Source: Verrucomicrobiota bacterium
GTDB taxonomy: Bacteria; Verrucomicrobiota; Verrucomicrobiia; Opitutales; Opitutaceae
Length of the DNA: 23,160 nt
Reading direction: 5' to 3'
Assembly (NCBI GenBank): GCA_023430825.1
Contig: JAEYYL010000141.1
Span: 1 to 23,160, forward strand
In this document: positions 1 through 6,119 of the stretch, one piece after another
Layout: each line of letters begins with the position of its first letter
Numbering within the stretch: position 1 is the first letter of the stretch
Position numbers and translations under genes: made by a program
The notes under the pieces: generated by a model
What the model was told of the DNA's origin: nothing
Seen by the model: only the letters and a program-made list of their open reading frames with translations
The model's database searches: none

Positions 1-330
1 CGGAGAGAGTTGTTGCTCGAGGAGGCGGCCGAGGCCGAGGCCTTGGCCGCGGGTGAGTTGGGTCGAGAAAGTGTCGGTGAGCATGTCGCCGTAGATGCCG
101 CCGGCGGCGCCGCTGTCCGGGCCGAACATCGAGGTCATCGTGGGCTTGAGCAACTGGCGCACGAGGATGGCTTCGAACTGAGCGGCGACCTCCTTGCGCT
201 GGACGTCGGGTGAGGCGTTGCGGAGGGCGGCGCCGGTGAGCGGTTTCGCGCGGAGAGCGGCGGGCTGCGAGAGTTCGGCGAGGGCGCCGGCGGCGGCGGG
301 CGAGGTGGCGTTGATCGGAACGACGTTCAT
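1..330 (-). CDS. flgJ: FlgJ-type rod-binding protein, partial (3' end outside window)
   Basis: The frame opens with ATG at 328-330 and stays open for 110 codons to the left edge, so only the N-terminal part is visible. Residues about 47-110 read KEVAAQFEAILVRQLLK, then an MFG/GIYGDMLTD stretch and an LTRGQGLGLGRLLEQQLS helix. This matches the rod-binding domain of FlgJ, a scaffold for rod assembly in the periplasm. Whether a C-terminal muramidase domain follows cannot be seen; many non-enterobacterial FlgJ proteins lack it. The start lies 6 bp after the flgI stop, as expected for the common flgH-flgI-flgJ order. The first 45 residues are rich in Ala and Pro and not conserved. Confidence 0.85.
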   Translation of the reverse strand, partial: MNVVPINATSPAAAGALAELSQPAALRAKPLTGAALRNASPDVQRKEVAAQFEAILVRQLLKPTMTSMFGPDSGAAGGIYGDMLTDTFSTQLTRGQGLGLGRLLEQQLSP

Positions 331-336
331 CGGGGA

Positions 337-1482
337 TCAGTTGATGACGAGTTCGGCCTGCAGGGCGCCGGAGCGTTTGAGGCTTTGGAGGATGGCCATC
401 ATCTCGCGGGTGGAGACGCCGAGGGCGTTGAGGGCGGCGGCGAGGCGCTCGATGGTGGGCGGCTCGTTGAGGACGGTGAAGCCGCCCTTGACCTCGTTGA
501 CATCGGTCTGGGTGGTGGGGACGGCGACGGTCTGGCCCTGCGCGAAGGCGTTGGGCTGGCTGACGCCGATGTTGGAGGTGACGGTGATGGTGAGCGAGCC
601 GAGGGCGATCGCGACCTGGGAGAGGCGGACGGTGGAGGTGGCGACGATGGTGCCGGTGCGTTCGTTGATGACGATGCGGGCGAGCGTATCGGGCTGGACC
701 TCGATGGTGCCGAGATCGGCGATGAAGGCGACGTCCTGGCCCTGGTAGTTGACGGGCAGCGCGACGTTGACGGTGGCGGCGTCGACGGCGTTGGCGGCGG
801 CGGGCCAGCGGGCGTTGATGGCATCGGCCATGCGCGCGGCGGAGGTGAAGTCGGGATTGTGCAGCAGGAGGCGGAGCTGGTTGTCGCGAACGAAGGTGGA
901 GGGCACCTCGCGTTCGACGATGCCGCCGCTGCTGATGACGCCGACGGTGGGGTGATTTTTCTGGACGGTGGCGCCCCCTGCCCCACCGGTGCCGCCGAGG
1001 AAACCGCCGATGGCGACGGCGCCCTGGGCGACCGCGTAAACGCGGCCGTCGGCGCCGAGGAGCGGGGTCTGGAGGAGGATGCCGCCCTGGAGCGATTTCG
1101 CATCGCCCATGGAGGCGACGTTCACATCGATGCGCGCGCCAGGTTTCAGGAACGCGCCGATGTCGGCGGTGATCATGACGGCGGCGGCGTTCTTGGCCTT
1201 GATGTCGGCGGAGTTCACCGTGAGGCCGTAGCGTGACAGGATATTGGATACGCTGCGCAGCGTGGTGGCGGCGTTGCTGTCGCCATCGCCCGCGAGGCCG
1301 ACGACGATGCCGTAGCCGACGATCTGGTTATCGCGGCCGCCCTCGACGAGCGTGAGGTCCTTCACGCGGGAGGCGTGGAGGGAAGGGATGAGGAGCGGAA
1401 GGACGCAAAGGCTGAAGCCGATCGCCGCGCGGATGAGCGCCCGGGCGGCCGCACGAGTGAAGATTCGAGATTCGAATTTCAT
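337..1482 (-). CDS. flgI: Flagellar P-ring protein FlgI
   Basis: The 381-aa product has the usual FlgI length. FlgI forms the P ring around the rod in the peptidoglycan layer. A signal peptide covers about residues 1-37 (basic start, hydrophobic core IGFSLCVLPLLIP, then SLHA). The mature N-terminus SRVKDLTLVEGGRDNQIVGYG is the family hallmark. The Gly-rich loop followed by VQKNHPTVG near residue 175 and the C-terminal TIERLAAALNALGVSTREMMAILQ region also fit. It lies between flgH (36 bp upstream) and flgJ (6 bp downstream). The ATG at 1480-1482 directly abuts an 8-bp-period repeat tract. Export would be Sec-dependent, with FlgA (encoded two genes upstream) as the chaperone; this is family knowledge. 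Confidence 0.96.
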   Translation of the reverse strand: MKFESRIFTRAAARALIRAAIGFSLCVLPLLIPSLHASRVKDLTLVEGGRDNQIVGYGIVVGLAGDGDSNAATTLRSVSNILSRYGLTVNSADIKAKNAAAVMITADIGAFLKPGARIDVNVASMGDAKSLQGGILLQTPLLGADGRVYAVAQGAVAIGGFLGGTGGAGGATVQKNHPTVGVISSGGIVEREVPSTFVRDNQLRLLLHNPDFTSAARMADAINARWPAAANAVDAATVNVALPVNYQGQDVAFIADLGTIEVQPDTLARIVINERTGTIVATSTVRLSQVAIALGSLTITVTSNIGVSQPNAFAQGQTVAVPTTQTDVNEVKGGFTVLNEPPTIERLAAALNALGVSTREMMAILQSLKRSGALQAELVIN

Positions 1483-1483
1483 A

Positions 1484-1522
1484 TTCAGCTTTTCAGTTTT
1501 TCAGTCCTTCAGTCCTTTTCAG
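1484..1522. repeat. 8-bp-period TTCAG tandem repeat between flgH and flgI
   Basis: Five copies of TTCAG start at 1484, 1492, 1500, 1508 and 1518, giving spacings of 8, 8, 8 and 10. On the coding strand the unit reads roughly GGACTGAA. The tract fills the whole 36-bp flgH-flgI spacer, includes the flgH TGA stop (1519-1521) and ends just before the flgI ATG. There is no recognisable Shine-Dalgarno sequence apart from the purine-rich repeat itself. Confidence 0.8.
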
Positions 1523-2169
1523 AACGGGCGGAGCTTTTCGTAGAGTTTGGAGAACCAGCCGCGTTTCTGGGCGTCGGTCAGCTGGCCTTCGCTGTAGAAT
1601 TCGACGCGGGCGTCGGCGATGTTCGTGGAGGAGACGGTGTTGTCGCGCTCGACGTCGTCGGCGCGGACGAGGCCGTGGAGGACGACGTATTGGGTTTCGC
1701 CGGAGAAGGAGACGATGCGCGCGCCCTGGATGACGAGGTTGCCGTTGGGGAGGACGTCGCTGACGGTGACGGCGGCGCGGGCGGAGAGGCTCTGGGAGTT
1801 GGAGACGTCGCCGCCGCCGGAGTAGCTGGAGGAACCGCCGAGGTTGAGGCGCGGGAGCGCGCCGTTGTGGGTGAGCGCGCGGGTGTTGGCGAAGAAGAAC
1901 TGCTGGATCGCGTCGTCGAGGTTGGAATCGCGCGAGGATTTCTTGCTCTGCGAACTCTGGGCCATCGCGGATTCGCTGACGACGACAGTGAGGATGTCGC
2001 CCGCGCGGGAGGCCTTGCGGTCGGCGATCATGCCGCGCTCGGTGGCGCTGTTGATGGGCCAGAGCGAGCCGTTGGGCGCCGCGTTCGCGGGAGCCACGGC
2101 GAGGCAGGCGGTCGCGGAGAGGACCAGCGCGCGGAGGGAGTTAGAAGCGGACTTCGACACGGTTTTCAT
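1519..2169 (-). CDS. flgH: Flagellar L-ring protein FlgH
   Basis: FlgH builds the outer-membrane L ring through which the rod passes. The 216-aa product carries family features: SLWPINSATERGMIADRKA, then GDILTVVVSESA near residue 60. A central SARAAVTVSDVLPNGNLVIQGAR block precedes the C-terminal GLVRADDV...NTVSSTNIADARVEF. The ATG at 2167-2169 is chosen because it begins a clean signal peptide (MKTVSKSASNSLRALVLSATAC); an upstream in-frame start adds only six residues. The lipobox is weak: the residues before Cys22 are A-T-A rather than L-A-G, and an alternative signal peptidase I site follows at PANA. Lipoprotein status is therefore uncertain. The gene overlaps the 3' end of flgA by 29 bp. 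Confidence 0.94.
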   Translation of the reverse strand: MKTVSKSASNSLRALVLSATACLAVAPANAAPNGSLWPINSATERGMIADRKASRAGDILTVVVSESAMAQSSQSKKSSRDSNLDDAIQQFFFANTRALTHNGALPRLNLGGSSSYSGGGDVSNSQSLSARAAVTVSDVLPNGNLVIQGARIVSFSGETQYVVLHGLVRADDVERDNTVSSTNIADARVEFYSEGQLTDAQKRGWFSKLYEKLRPF

Positions 2170-2893
2170 CGACGACCATCGCGGCAAAATCCTTCCGCGA
2201 TTCTGGGTTTCGGACGGTGACGGTATCGCCCTGGGCGCCGTTTTGCATGGCGAGGGCTTTCATGGTGATGAGGAGTTGGCCGTCGGCGGCGGAGACCTCG
2301 ACGAGGTTGCCTTTGCGGACAAGGGGGCGGCGCTGGATGTCGTGCCAGGTGAGCAGGCGGCCGGCGCCGATGGAGCGGGCGATGGCGTAGGAGCGGTCGC
2401 CGACGGTGGCGGGCAGCGCGGCGCGTTCGCGGAGGAGATCGACGCGGCGAACTTCGAGGACGGCGGGATCGAAGGTTTCGCCGCTGGCGAGCGGCTGGCG
2501 GGAGAACCAGGCATCGCGCCAGAGCGTGGCGCGGAGCACGAGCGTCCATTCGGCGGCGACCTCGCCATCGGCGAGCGCGCGGCAGCGGACGAGCATGGAA
2601 GAGGACGGGACGGACGGGTATTCGAGCATTTCGAGCTGCCAGAATTGGGCGAGTCGGGCGGGCGGGCCCCAGGGGCGGATGAACTCGAGCTGGAGGTCGC
2701 CTTCGAGGTTGAAGTGGCTGGCGAGGTGCGCGGTGAGTTCGCCGATGAGGTGTTCGCGGGTGAGCGGCGTGGTGCTCGCGACGGCGGTCTCGTCGACCGG
2801 CTGCGCGAAGGCCGCCGGAGCGAAGACGGCGGCGAGGAGGCCGGCGGCGAAGCGGAGCGAAAAACGGCGGGAGCGATGCGGGGAGAAGGCCAT
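2141..2893 (-). CDS. flgA: Flagellar P-ring assembly chaperone FlgA
   Basis: The 250-aa protein begins with a signal peptide (basic start, core FAAGLLAAVFAPAAFA, cleavage near residue 30). The C-terminal half has the SAF-type region typical of FlgA: LASGETFDPAVLEVRRVDLL, then ARSIGAGRLLTWHDIQRRPLV and a KGNLVEVSAADGQLLITMKALAMQNG-like segment, with the NPESRKDFAAMVV tail. FlgA is the periplasmic chaperone for FlgI polymerisation. It starts 4 bp after flgG and overlaps flgH by 29 bp, so the three are probably translated from one message. The N-terminal domain, residues 35-120, is divergent. Confidence 0.9.
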   Translation of the reverse strand: MAFSPHRSRRFSLRFAAGLLAAVFAPAAFAQPVDETAVASTTPLTREHLIGELTAHLASHFNLEGDLQLEFIRPWGPPARLAQFWQLEMLEYPSVPSSSMLVRCRALADGEVAAEWTLVLRATLWRDAWFSRQPLASGETFDPAVLEVRRVDLLRERAALPATVGDRSYAIARSIGAGRLLTWHDIQRRPLVRKGNLVEVSAADGQLLITMKALAMQNGAQGDTVTVRNPESRKDFAAMVVDENRVEVRF

Positions 2894-2897
2894 GGGC

Positions 2898-3683
2898 TCA
2901 GCGTTTCATCTGGGCGACGTTCTGGAGCATCTCGTCGGACGTCTGGATGGACTTGGAGTTAATCTCGTAGGCGCGCTGCGCGACGATGAGGTTCACCATT
3001 TCCTCGACGATGTTGACGTTGGAGGACTCGATGTAGCCCTGCATCAGGCTGCCGAAGCCGAGTTCGCCGGGCTGGCCGATTTCGGGGGTGCCGCTGGCGG
3101 CGGTTTCCTCGTAGAGATTGCCGCCCATGCTGCGCAGACCGGCGGGGTTGGCGAAGCGGGTGAGGCTGAGGCGGAAGGTGGTGGTGCCGTTGGCGCCGGT
3201 GATGGTGACCTGGCCGTTTTCGGAGATGGCGACGCCGGTGGAGCCGGGCGGGATGGGCTGGAAGCCGCTGAGGACGGGAAGACCGTCGATGGTGACGACC
3301 TGGCCCTGGGCATTGAGTTTGAACGACCCGTCGCGCGTGTAGCCGAGCGTGCCGTCGGGGCGCTGCACTTCGAAGAAGCCGTCGCCCTGGATGGCGATGT
3401 CGAGCTTCTCGCCGGTGGAGGTGAGCTGGCCCTGGGTGAAAACTTTCGACGTCGACGCGACGCGGGAACCGTTGCCGACCTCGATGCCGGTGGGGACGAG
3501 ATTGCCGCCGCCGGAATCGGTGCCGGACGCGCGCGTGGGCTTCTGGTAGAGAAGATCCTGGAACTCGATCTTGCTGCGCTTGAAGCCGGGCGTGTTCACG
3601 TTCGCGAGGTTGTTCGCGATGGTGTTCAGGTTGAGCTGTTGCGCCTCCATGCCGGTGGCGGCCGAGTAGAGTGAGAGGTTCAT
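2898..3683 (-). CDS. flgG: Flagellar distal rod protein FlgG
   Basis: The product has 261 aa, the usual FlgG length. The N-terminus MNLSLYSAATGMEAQQ followed by NLANVNTPGFKRS is the flagellar rod signature. The D1 region has the LDIAIQGDGFFEV motif near residue 90. The C-terminus YIESSNVNIVEEMVNLI...QRAYEINSKSIQTSDEML is the rod/hook C-terminal helix. FlgG polymerises into the distal rod that passes through the P and L rings, and it is exported by the flagellar type III system without a cleaved signal. The start lies 196 bp after flgF, an unusually long gap here, holding an inverted repeat and a strong hairpin. No good Shine-Dalgarno precedes the ATG. Confidence 0.97.
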   Translation of the reverse strand: MNLSLYSAATGMEAQQLNLNTIANNLANVNTPGFKRSKIEFQDLLYQKPTRASGTDSGGGNLVPTGIEVGNGSRVASTSKVFTQGQLTSTGEKLDIAIQGDGFFEVQRPDGTLGYTRDGSFKLNAQGQVVTIDGLPVLSGFQPIPPGSTGVAISENGQVTITGANGTTTFRLSLTRFANPAGLRSMGGNLYEETAASGTPEIGQPGELGFGSLMQGYIESSNVNIVEEMVNLIVAQRAYEINSKSIQTSDEMLQNVAQMKR

Positions 3684-3707
3684 GGATGGAGGAGGAGCGA
3701 GTTACGG

Positions 3708-3760
3708 GTAGCGAGTAGTGAGTAGCCGGATACAGAGATCGAATGCTCGCTACTCGCTAC
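3708..3760. repeat. GAGTAGC-unit inverted repeat upstream of flgG
   Basis: The left arm 3708-3723 (GTAGCGAGTAGTGAGT) pairs with 3745-3760 (read on the other strand GTAGCGAGTAGCGAGC) at 14 of 16 positions, with a 21-nt spacer. Each arm is itself a tandem of a 7-bp unit GAGTAGY. Further degenerate units (GATGCTTGCTACT) continue to about 3777. The element lies in the flgF-flgG gap, about 25 bp before the flgG start. No coding potential is seen. Confidence 0.75.
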
Positions 3761-3784
3761 TCGATGCTTGCTACTTGAAAATGG

Positions 3785-3814
3785 GGCCGGCCCGCCCCCA
3801 TAGCGGGCTCGGCC
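3785..3814 (-). terminator. Strong hairpin downstream of flgF, possible terminator
   Basis: On the minus strand GGCCG-A-GCCCGC, loop TATGGGG, then GCGGGC-CGGCC forms an 11-bp stem with one bulged A. It is followed by CCATTTTC, which gives only a short T-run. It lies about 66 nt after the flgF stop. It could be an intrinsic terminator or attenuator splitting flgF from flgG, or an mRNA processing and stability structure. The short T-tract keeps confidence low. Confidence 0.4.
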
Positions 3815-3879
3815 ATGCAGTCGTGATTGCGGTTGTCTGTCTGGGGAAGTCATGGAACAGCGCGTCGGTGTGCGGCGGC

Positions 3880-4629
3880 TCAGCCCAGGGCCTCGAGGGC
3901 CTTGCCCGCTTGTTGATTCATCGTGTCGATCATCTTCTGGTTGGCCTCGTAGGCGCGGGAGATGAGGACGAGGTCGACCATCTCGCGCAGCGGGGTGACG
4001 TTGCTGCCTTCGAGATAGCCTTGGAGGAGTTCAGGTTCGTCGACCTGCTCGGGGTCCATGCCGTCGGGGGCGGAGAAGTAGCCGCCGGCGACGGGAATGA
4101 GGCGGGCGTTGTCCTCGAAGCGTTGCACGGAAAGCCGGCCGAGGGGCGTCTCGCCCTGGAACACGGTGCCGTCCTGGTTGATGTTGATCGCGCCGCCGTT
4201 GGTGACGAAGACGATGGGGGCGCCGTTGGTGCTGAGGACTTCCTCGCCGCCGGCGGTGACGAGAGTGCGGTCGGACCGCATGCGAAACTCGCCGCTGCGC
4301 GTATAGACATGCGAGCCATCGGGGCGCAGCAGCTCGAAGAAACCCTCGCCCTGGATCGCGACATCGAGTTCGCGGCGCGTGGGCTGGGTCTCGCCGCTGG
4401 TGAAATTGATCCCGGTGTTGACCTTCGGGAAGAGCATCGGGATGCCGCCTTCGTTGCCGACGGGGCGGCGCGGATCCGATTGCAGTTCGCCCGAGGGCTC
4501 GGTGGAGAAATTGATCGTGCGCTTGCGGTAGCCGGTGACCTGACTCGACGTGATGTTCTGGGCAACATTGTCCTGCCACCGCTCGAGAGCAGAAAGGGAC
4601 GCAGCGCTTTGATACATGCCGATGTTCAT
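3880..4629 (-). CDS. flgF: Flagellar rod protein FlgF
   Basis: The 249-aa product carries MNIGMYQSAASLSALERW and NITSSQVTGYRKR at the N-terminus, LDVAIQGEGFFEL near residue 88 and a C-terminal LEGSNVTPLREMVDLVLISRAYEANQKMI helix. These are rod/hook family features. Its place immediately before flgG and the imperfect rod motif (NITSSQVTGY in place of NLANVNTPGF) favour FlgF, the proximal rod protein joining FlgG. The ATG at 4627-4629 aligns with FlgG's own start. It sits only 4 nt downstream of the start point predicted from a sigma54-type element at 4641-4660, so the mRNA may be almost leaderless. No Shine-Dalgarno is visible. Confidence 0.92.
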   Translation of the reverse strand: MNIGMYQSAASLSALERWQDNVAQNITSSQVTGYRKRTINFSTEPSGELQSDPRRPVGNEGGIPMLFPKVNTGINFTSGETQPTRRELDVAIQGEGFFELLRPDGSHVYTRSGEFRMRSDRTLVTAGGEEVLSTNGAPIVFVTNGGAININQDGTVFQGETPLGRLSVQRFEDNARLIPVAGGYFSAPDGMDPEQVDEPELLQGYLEGSNVTPLREMVDLVLISRAYEANQKMIDTMNQQAGKALEALG

Positions 4630-4640
4630 GGACGCGGAAA

Positions 4641-4660
4641 GTTAGCAAAGCCGATGCCAA
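4641..4660 (-). promoter_or_regulatory. Sigma54-type -24/-12 promoter element of flgF
   Basis: The minus strand reads TTGGCATCGGCTTTGCTAAC, with the GG and GC dinucleotides exactly 10 nt apart as in the sigma54 consensus TGGCAC-N5-TTGCW. The -12 C lies at 4645, which predicts a start at 4633 and a 4-nt leader before the ATG. An almost identical element lies at the same distance from the flhB ATG. That recurrence raises confidence above what one match would give. Confidence 0.75.
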
Positions 4661-4710
4661 GTGCGTAAGTAACCACAGGCCAACAAACTATCGGTTTCAC
4701 CGCGAAGTTT

Positions 4711-4724
4711 GGAAAATCTTGCCG
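4711..4724 (-). promoter_or_regulatory. Candidate activator site upstream of flgF
   Basis: The minus strand reads CGGCAAGATTTTCC, centred about 85 bp before the predicted flgF transcription start. Similar 14-mers lie upstream of the flhB promoter (CGGCAATTTTTGCC) and of the element inside fliK (CGGCAAATTTTTCC). The position suits an enhancer site for an NtrC-family regulator. Assignment rests only on similarity between the three sites. Confidence 0.4.
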
Positions 4725-4911
4725 CACCCCATCGGGCAGTAATTTCCGGGACGCCGGCGGGCGTTGCAGACGGCTCGCGTTGACGCGGGAGTTGGCGCGC
4801 GGGTCCGGCGTTGCACGCGAGCGCGCAACCTACCTCGCAGCGGGCGGAGCATGGAGCTCCGCTGCTACTTGAATCCCGGCTACGCTCTCCCCCGCCCTGC
4901 CCGATCGGCGC

Positions 4912-5169
4912 TCAAACGCCGCCGGGATAGAGGCACTCGATCTCGACGCGTTCGCCACAGCCGCAGACGACGATGAGGCGGACGACCTTATCGCCTTCCT
5001 TCACGACTTCGACGGTCGGGCTCGGCGACCCGCAATGGACGGGGGCGGCGGGCTTGGCAGCCGTGGCGCCGCCGGAAGCGGCGGCGGCGATCGGGGTGCG
5101 CGAGGCGGTGGCGAAAGGGCGAAGCGGGGGGACGGTGAGCGTCTTCTTGCCTTGGAGAAAGGAGTTCAT
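4912..5169 (-). CDS. Small cysteine-containing protein coupled to motB, function unknown
   Basis: This 85-aa gene starts with an ATG (5167-5169) that overlaps the motB stop as ATGA, so translation is probably coupled. The N-terminal half (MNSFLQGKKTLTVPPLRPFA, then an Ala/Thr/Pro-rich stretch) looks disordered. The C-terminal half has H45-C46, then C69-G-C71 and C79 within VVCGCGERVEIEC. Four cysteines in this layout suggest a small zinc-ribbon-like or other metal-binding fold; this is inference. There is no signal peptide or membrane segment, so it is probably cytoplasmic. I do not recognise a family. The coupling points to a role with the stator or its regulation. It could also be a general small protein that merely shares the operon. 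Confidence 0.75.
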   Translation of the reverse strand: MNSFLQGKKTLTVPPLRPFATASRTPIAAAASGGATAAKPAAPVHCGSPSPTVEVVKEGDKVVRLIVVCGCGERVEIECLYPGGV

Positions 5170-5984
5170 GAGGCGGGCGTGGGCTGGGCGTCGCGGGCGG
5201 CCTGTTCGATGGATTTTCCGCTGTCGCGGGGCTCGGGTGTGTCGCGCACGGCCCGCAAGGCGAGGCTGAGCGTGATGCGCTGGTTGGCTTCGGCTTCCGG
5301 CCGCTCGCCGGGGAGCGGACGCGTGTCGGCGTAGCCGGTGATGCGCTCGATCATCTGCGGATCGACGGCATAGTGCACGAGGCTGCGGCGGGCGGCGTTG
5401 GCGCGATCGGCGGAGAGTTCCCAGGATGAGTAGTTGTCGCGGCCGAGCTCGAGTTTCGCCTTGGTGTGGCCGTCGATCGTCACGTGAAAATTGTGACGGT
5501 CGATCGTCCACGAGAGGTTCTGCATGACGAAGGTGCCCCACGCGGTGAAGTCGGCGGTGTTGCCCTCGAAGAGCGGCTGGGTGCCGCGGTCGAAGAGCGT
5601 GATGCGCAGGCCGTCGGTGGTGACCTGAATGTCGATGGGTTTGTTCTCGAGCTGATTGTCGAGGTTGAGGAGGCGGTAGAAATCGGCGGCGACGGTGTTG
5701 AGGAACGTCATCTCGATCTGCCGTTTCGTGTCCTGTTTCTCGCTGCCGCTTTCGTCGCCCTCACCCTGGGTGGTCTTGGTGCTGTTGAACGGGAGCACAC
5801 CGGAGGTGGCGTCCATCGGCGAGCGGAAGGGGTTCTGGAAATAGCGCGAGGTCGCGATGAGGATTTTCTGATCCTGCGCGGAGATCCACAGCACCATGAA
5901 CAGAGCCATCATGGCGGTGACGAAATCGGCGTAGGCGACCTTCCAGGCGCCGCCGTGGTGGGCATCGGCTTTCTTGCGGGCCAT
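5166..5984 (-). CDS. motB: Flagellar stator protein MotB
   Basis: The 272-aa protein has a short cytoplasmic start, then one membrane helix at about residues 14-35 containing YADFVTAMMALFMVLW. Asp20 in this motif corresponds to the proton-accepting aspartate of MotB. A linker (about 40-110) leads to an OmpA-like peptidoglycan-binding domain (about 150-250), with VTIDGHTKAKLELGRDNYSSW, ELSADRANAARRSLV and ERITGYADTRPL. MotB anchors the MotA4-5B2 stator to the cell wall and conducts protons. The plain Asp helix is compatible with protons, but ion type cannot be settled from sequence. The gene lies 131 bp after motA, across a repeat-filled gap, and overlaps the next gene by 4 bp. Confidence 0.96.
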   Translation of the reverse strand: MARKKADAHHGGAWKVAYADFVTAMMALFMVLWISAQDQKILIATSRYFQNPFRSPMDATSGVLPFNSTKTTQGEGDESGSEKQDTKRQIEMTFLNTVAADFYRLLNLDNQLENKPIDIQVTTDGLRITLFDRGTQPLFEGNTADFTAWGTFVMQNLSWTIDRHNFHVTIDGHTKAKLELGRDNYSSWELSADRANAARRSLVHYAVDPQMIERITGYADTRPLPGERPEAEANQRITLSLALRAVRDTPEPRDSGKSIEQAARDAQPTPAS

Positions 5985-6010
5985 TCGCTTTCAGCGAGTT
6001 GAAGTGGGGA

Positions 6011-6100
6011 GTTTAAGTTGAAGTGGAAAACGCGTCCGCGAGGAGCACAGGAGCGCGTTTGGCCGGATCGTTTCTTCAACTTCAACTTTCATCTTAAACC
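6011..6100. repeat. Composite inverted repeat between motA and motB
   Basis: The outer arms are built from TTGAAGT-like words. GTTTAAGTTGAAGTGGA at 6011-6027 pairs imperfectly with 6071-6099 (other strand GTTTAAGATGAAAGTTGAAG). Nested inside, AAACGCGTCC (6028-6037) pairs with GGA-G-CGCGTTT (6050-6060). The motif TTGAAGT also recurs at 5998-6004 beside the motB start. The element fills nearly the whole motA-motB spacer. Confidence 0.6.
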
Positions 6101-6119
6101 GTGAGCGTGCAGCGCTCAC
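6101..6119 (-). other. Perfect stem-loop straddling the motA stop codon
   Basis: The minus strand reads GTGAGCG-CTGCA-CGCTCAC, a perfect 7-bp stem with a 5-nt loop, followed by GGTTTAAG. The TGA stop of motA (6116-6118) lies in the first arm. It could act as a weak terminator or attenuator, or set the motA:motB ratio. There is no real T-run. Confidence 0.45.

Larger units (their letters stand above)
4630..4911. other. 282-bp non-coding gap between the 85-aa gene and flgF
   Basis: No convincing gene lies here on either strand. The left part (4630-4730) holds the flgF promoter and is relatively AT-rich. The right part is GC-rich and structured. GTTGCACGCGAGCGCGCAAC at 4810-4829 can fold with one mismatch, and GCGGAGC (4844-4850) pairs perfectly with GCTCCGC (4856-4862) across a 5-nt loop. 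Neither hairpin is followed by a T-run. They may terminate or stabilise the motAB transcript, or be copies of a dispersed palindromic repeat. Confidence 0.5.

Noticed and set aside
2184..2203. GCGGCAAAATCCTTCCGC near the flgH start, resembling the shared activator element.
   Set aside because: It has one extra base in the middle, lies in flgA codons and has no sigma54-type element downstream.
4682..4712. A possible sigma28 promoter upstream of flgF (CAAA ... ACCGATAG on the minus strand).
   Set aside because: The -10-like part is fair, but the -35 part is poor and the spacing is about 3 nt too short. The sigma54-type element downstream explains the region better.
4764..4976. A 70-aa plus-strand frame in the flgF/85-aa gap.
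   Set aside because: Arg-rich product without similarity, running through two hairpins and into the 85-aa gene on the other strand.
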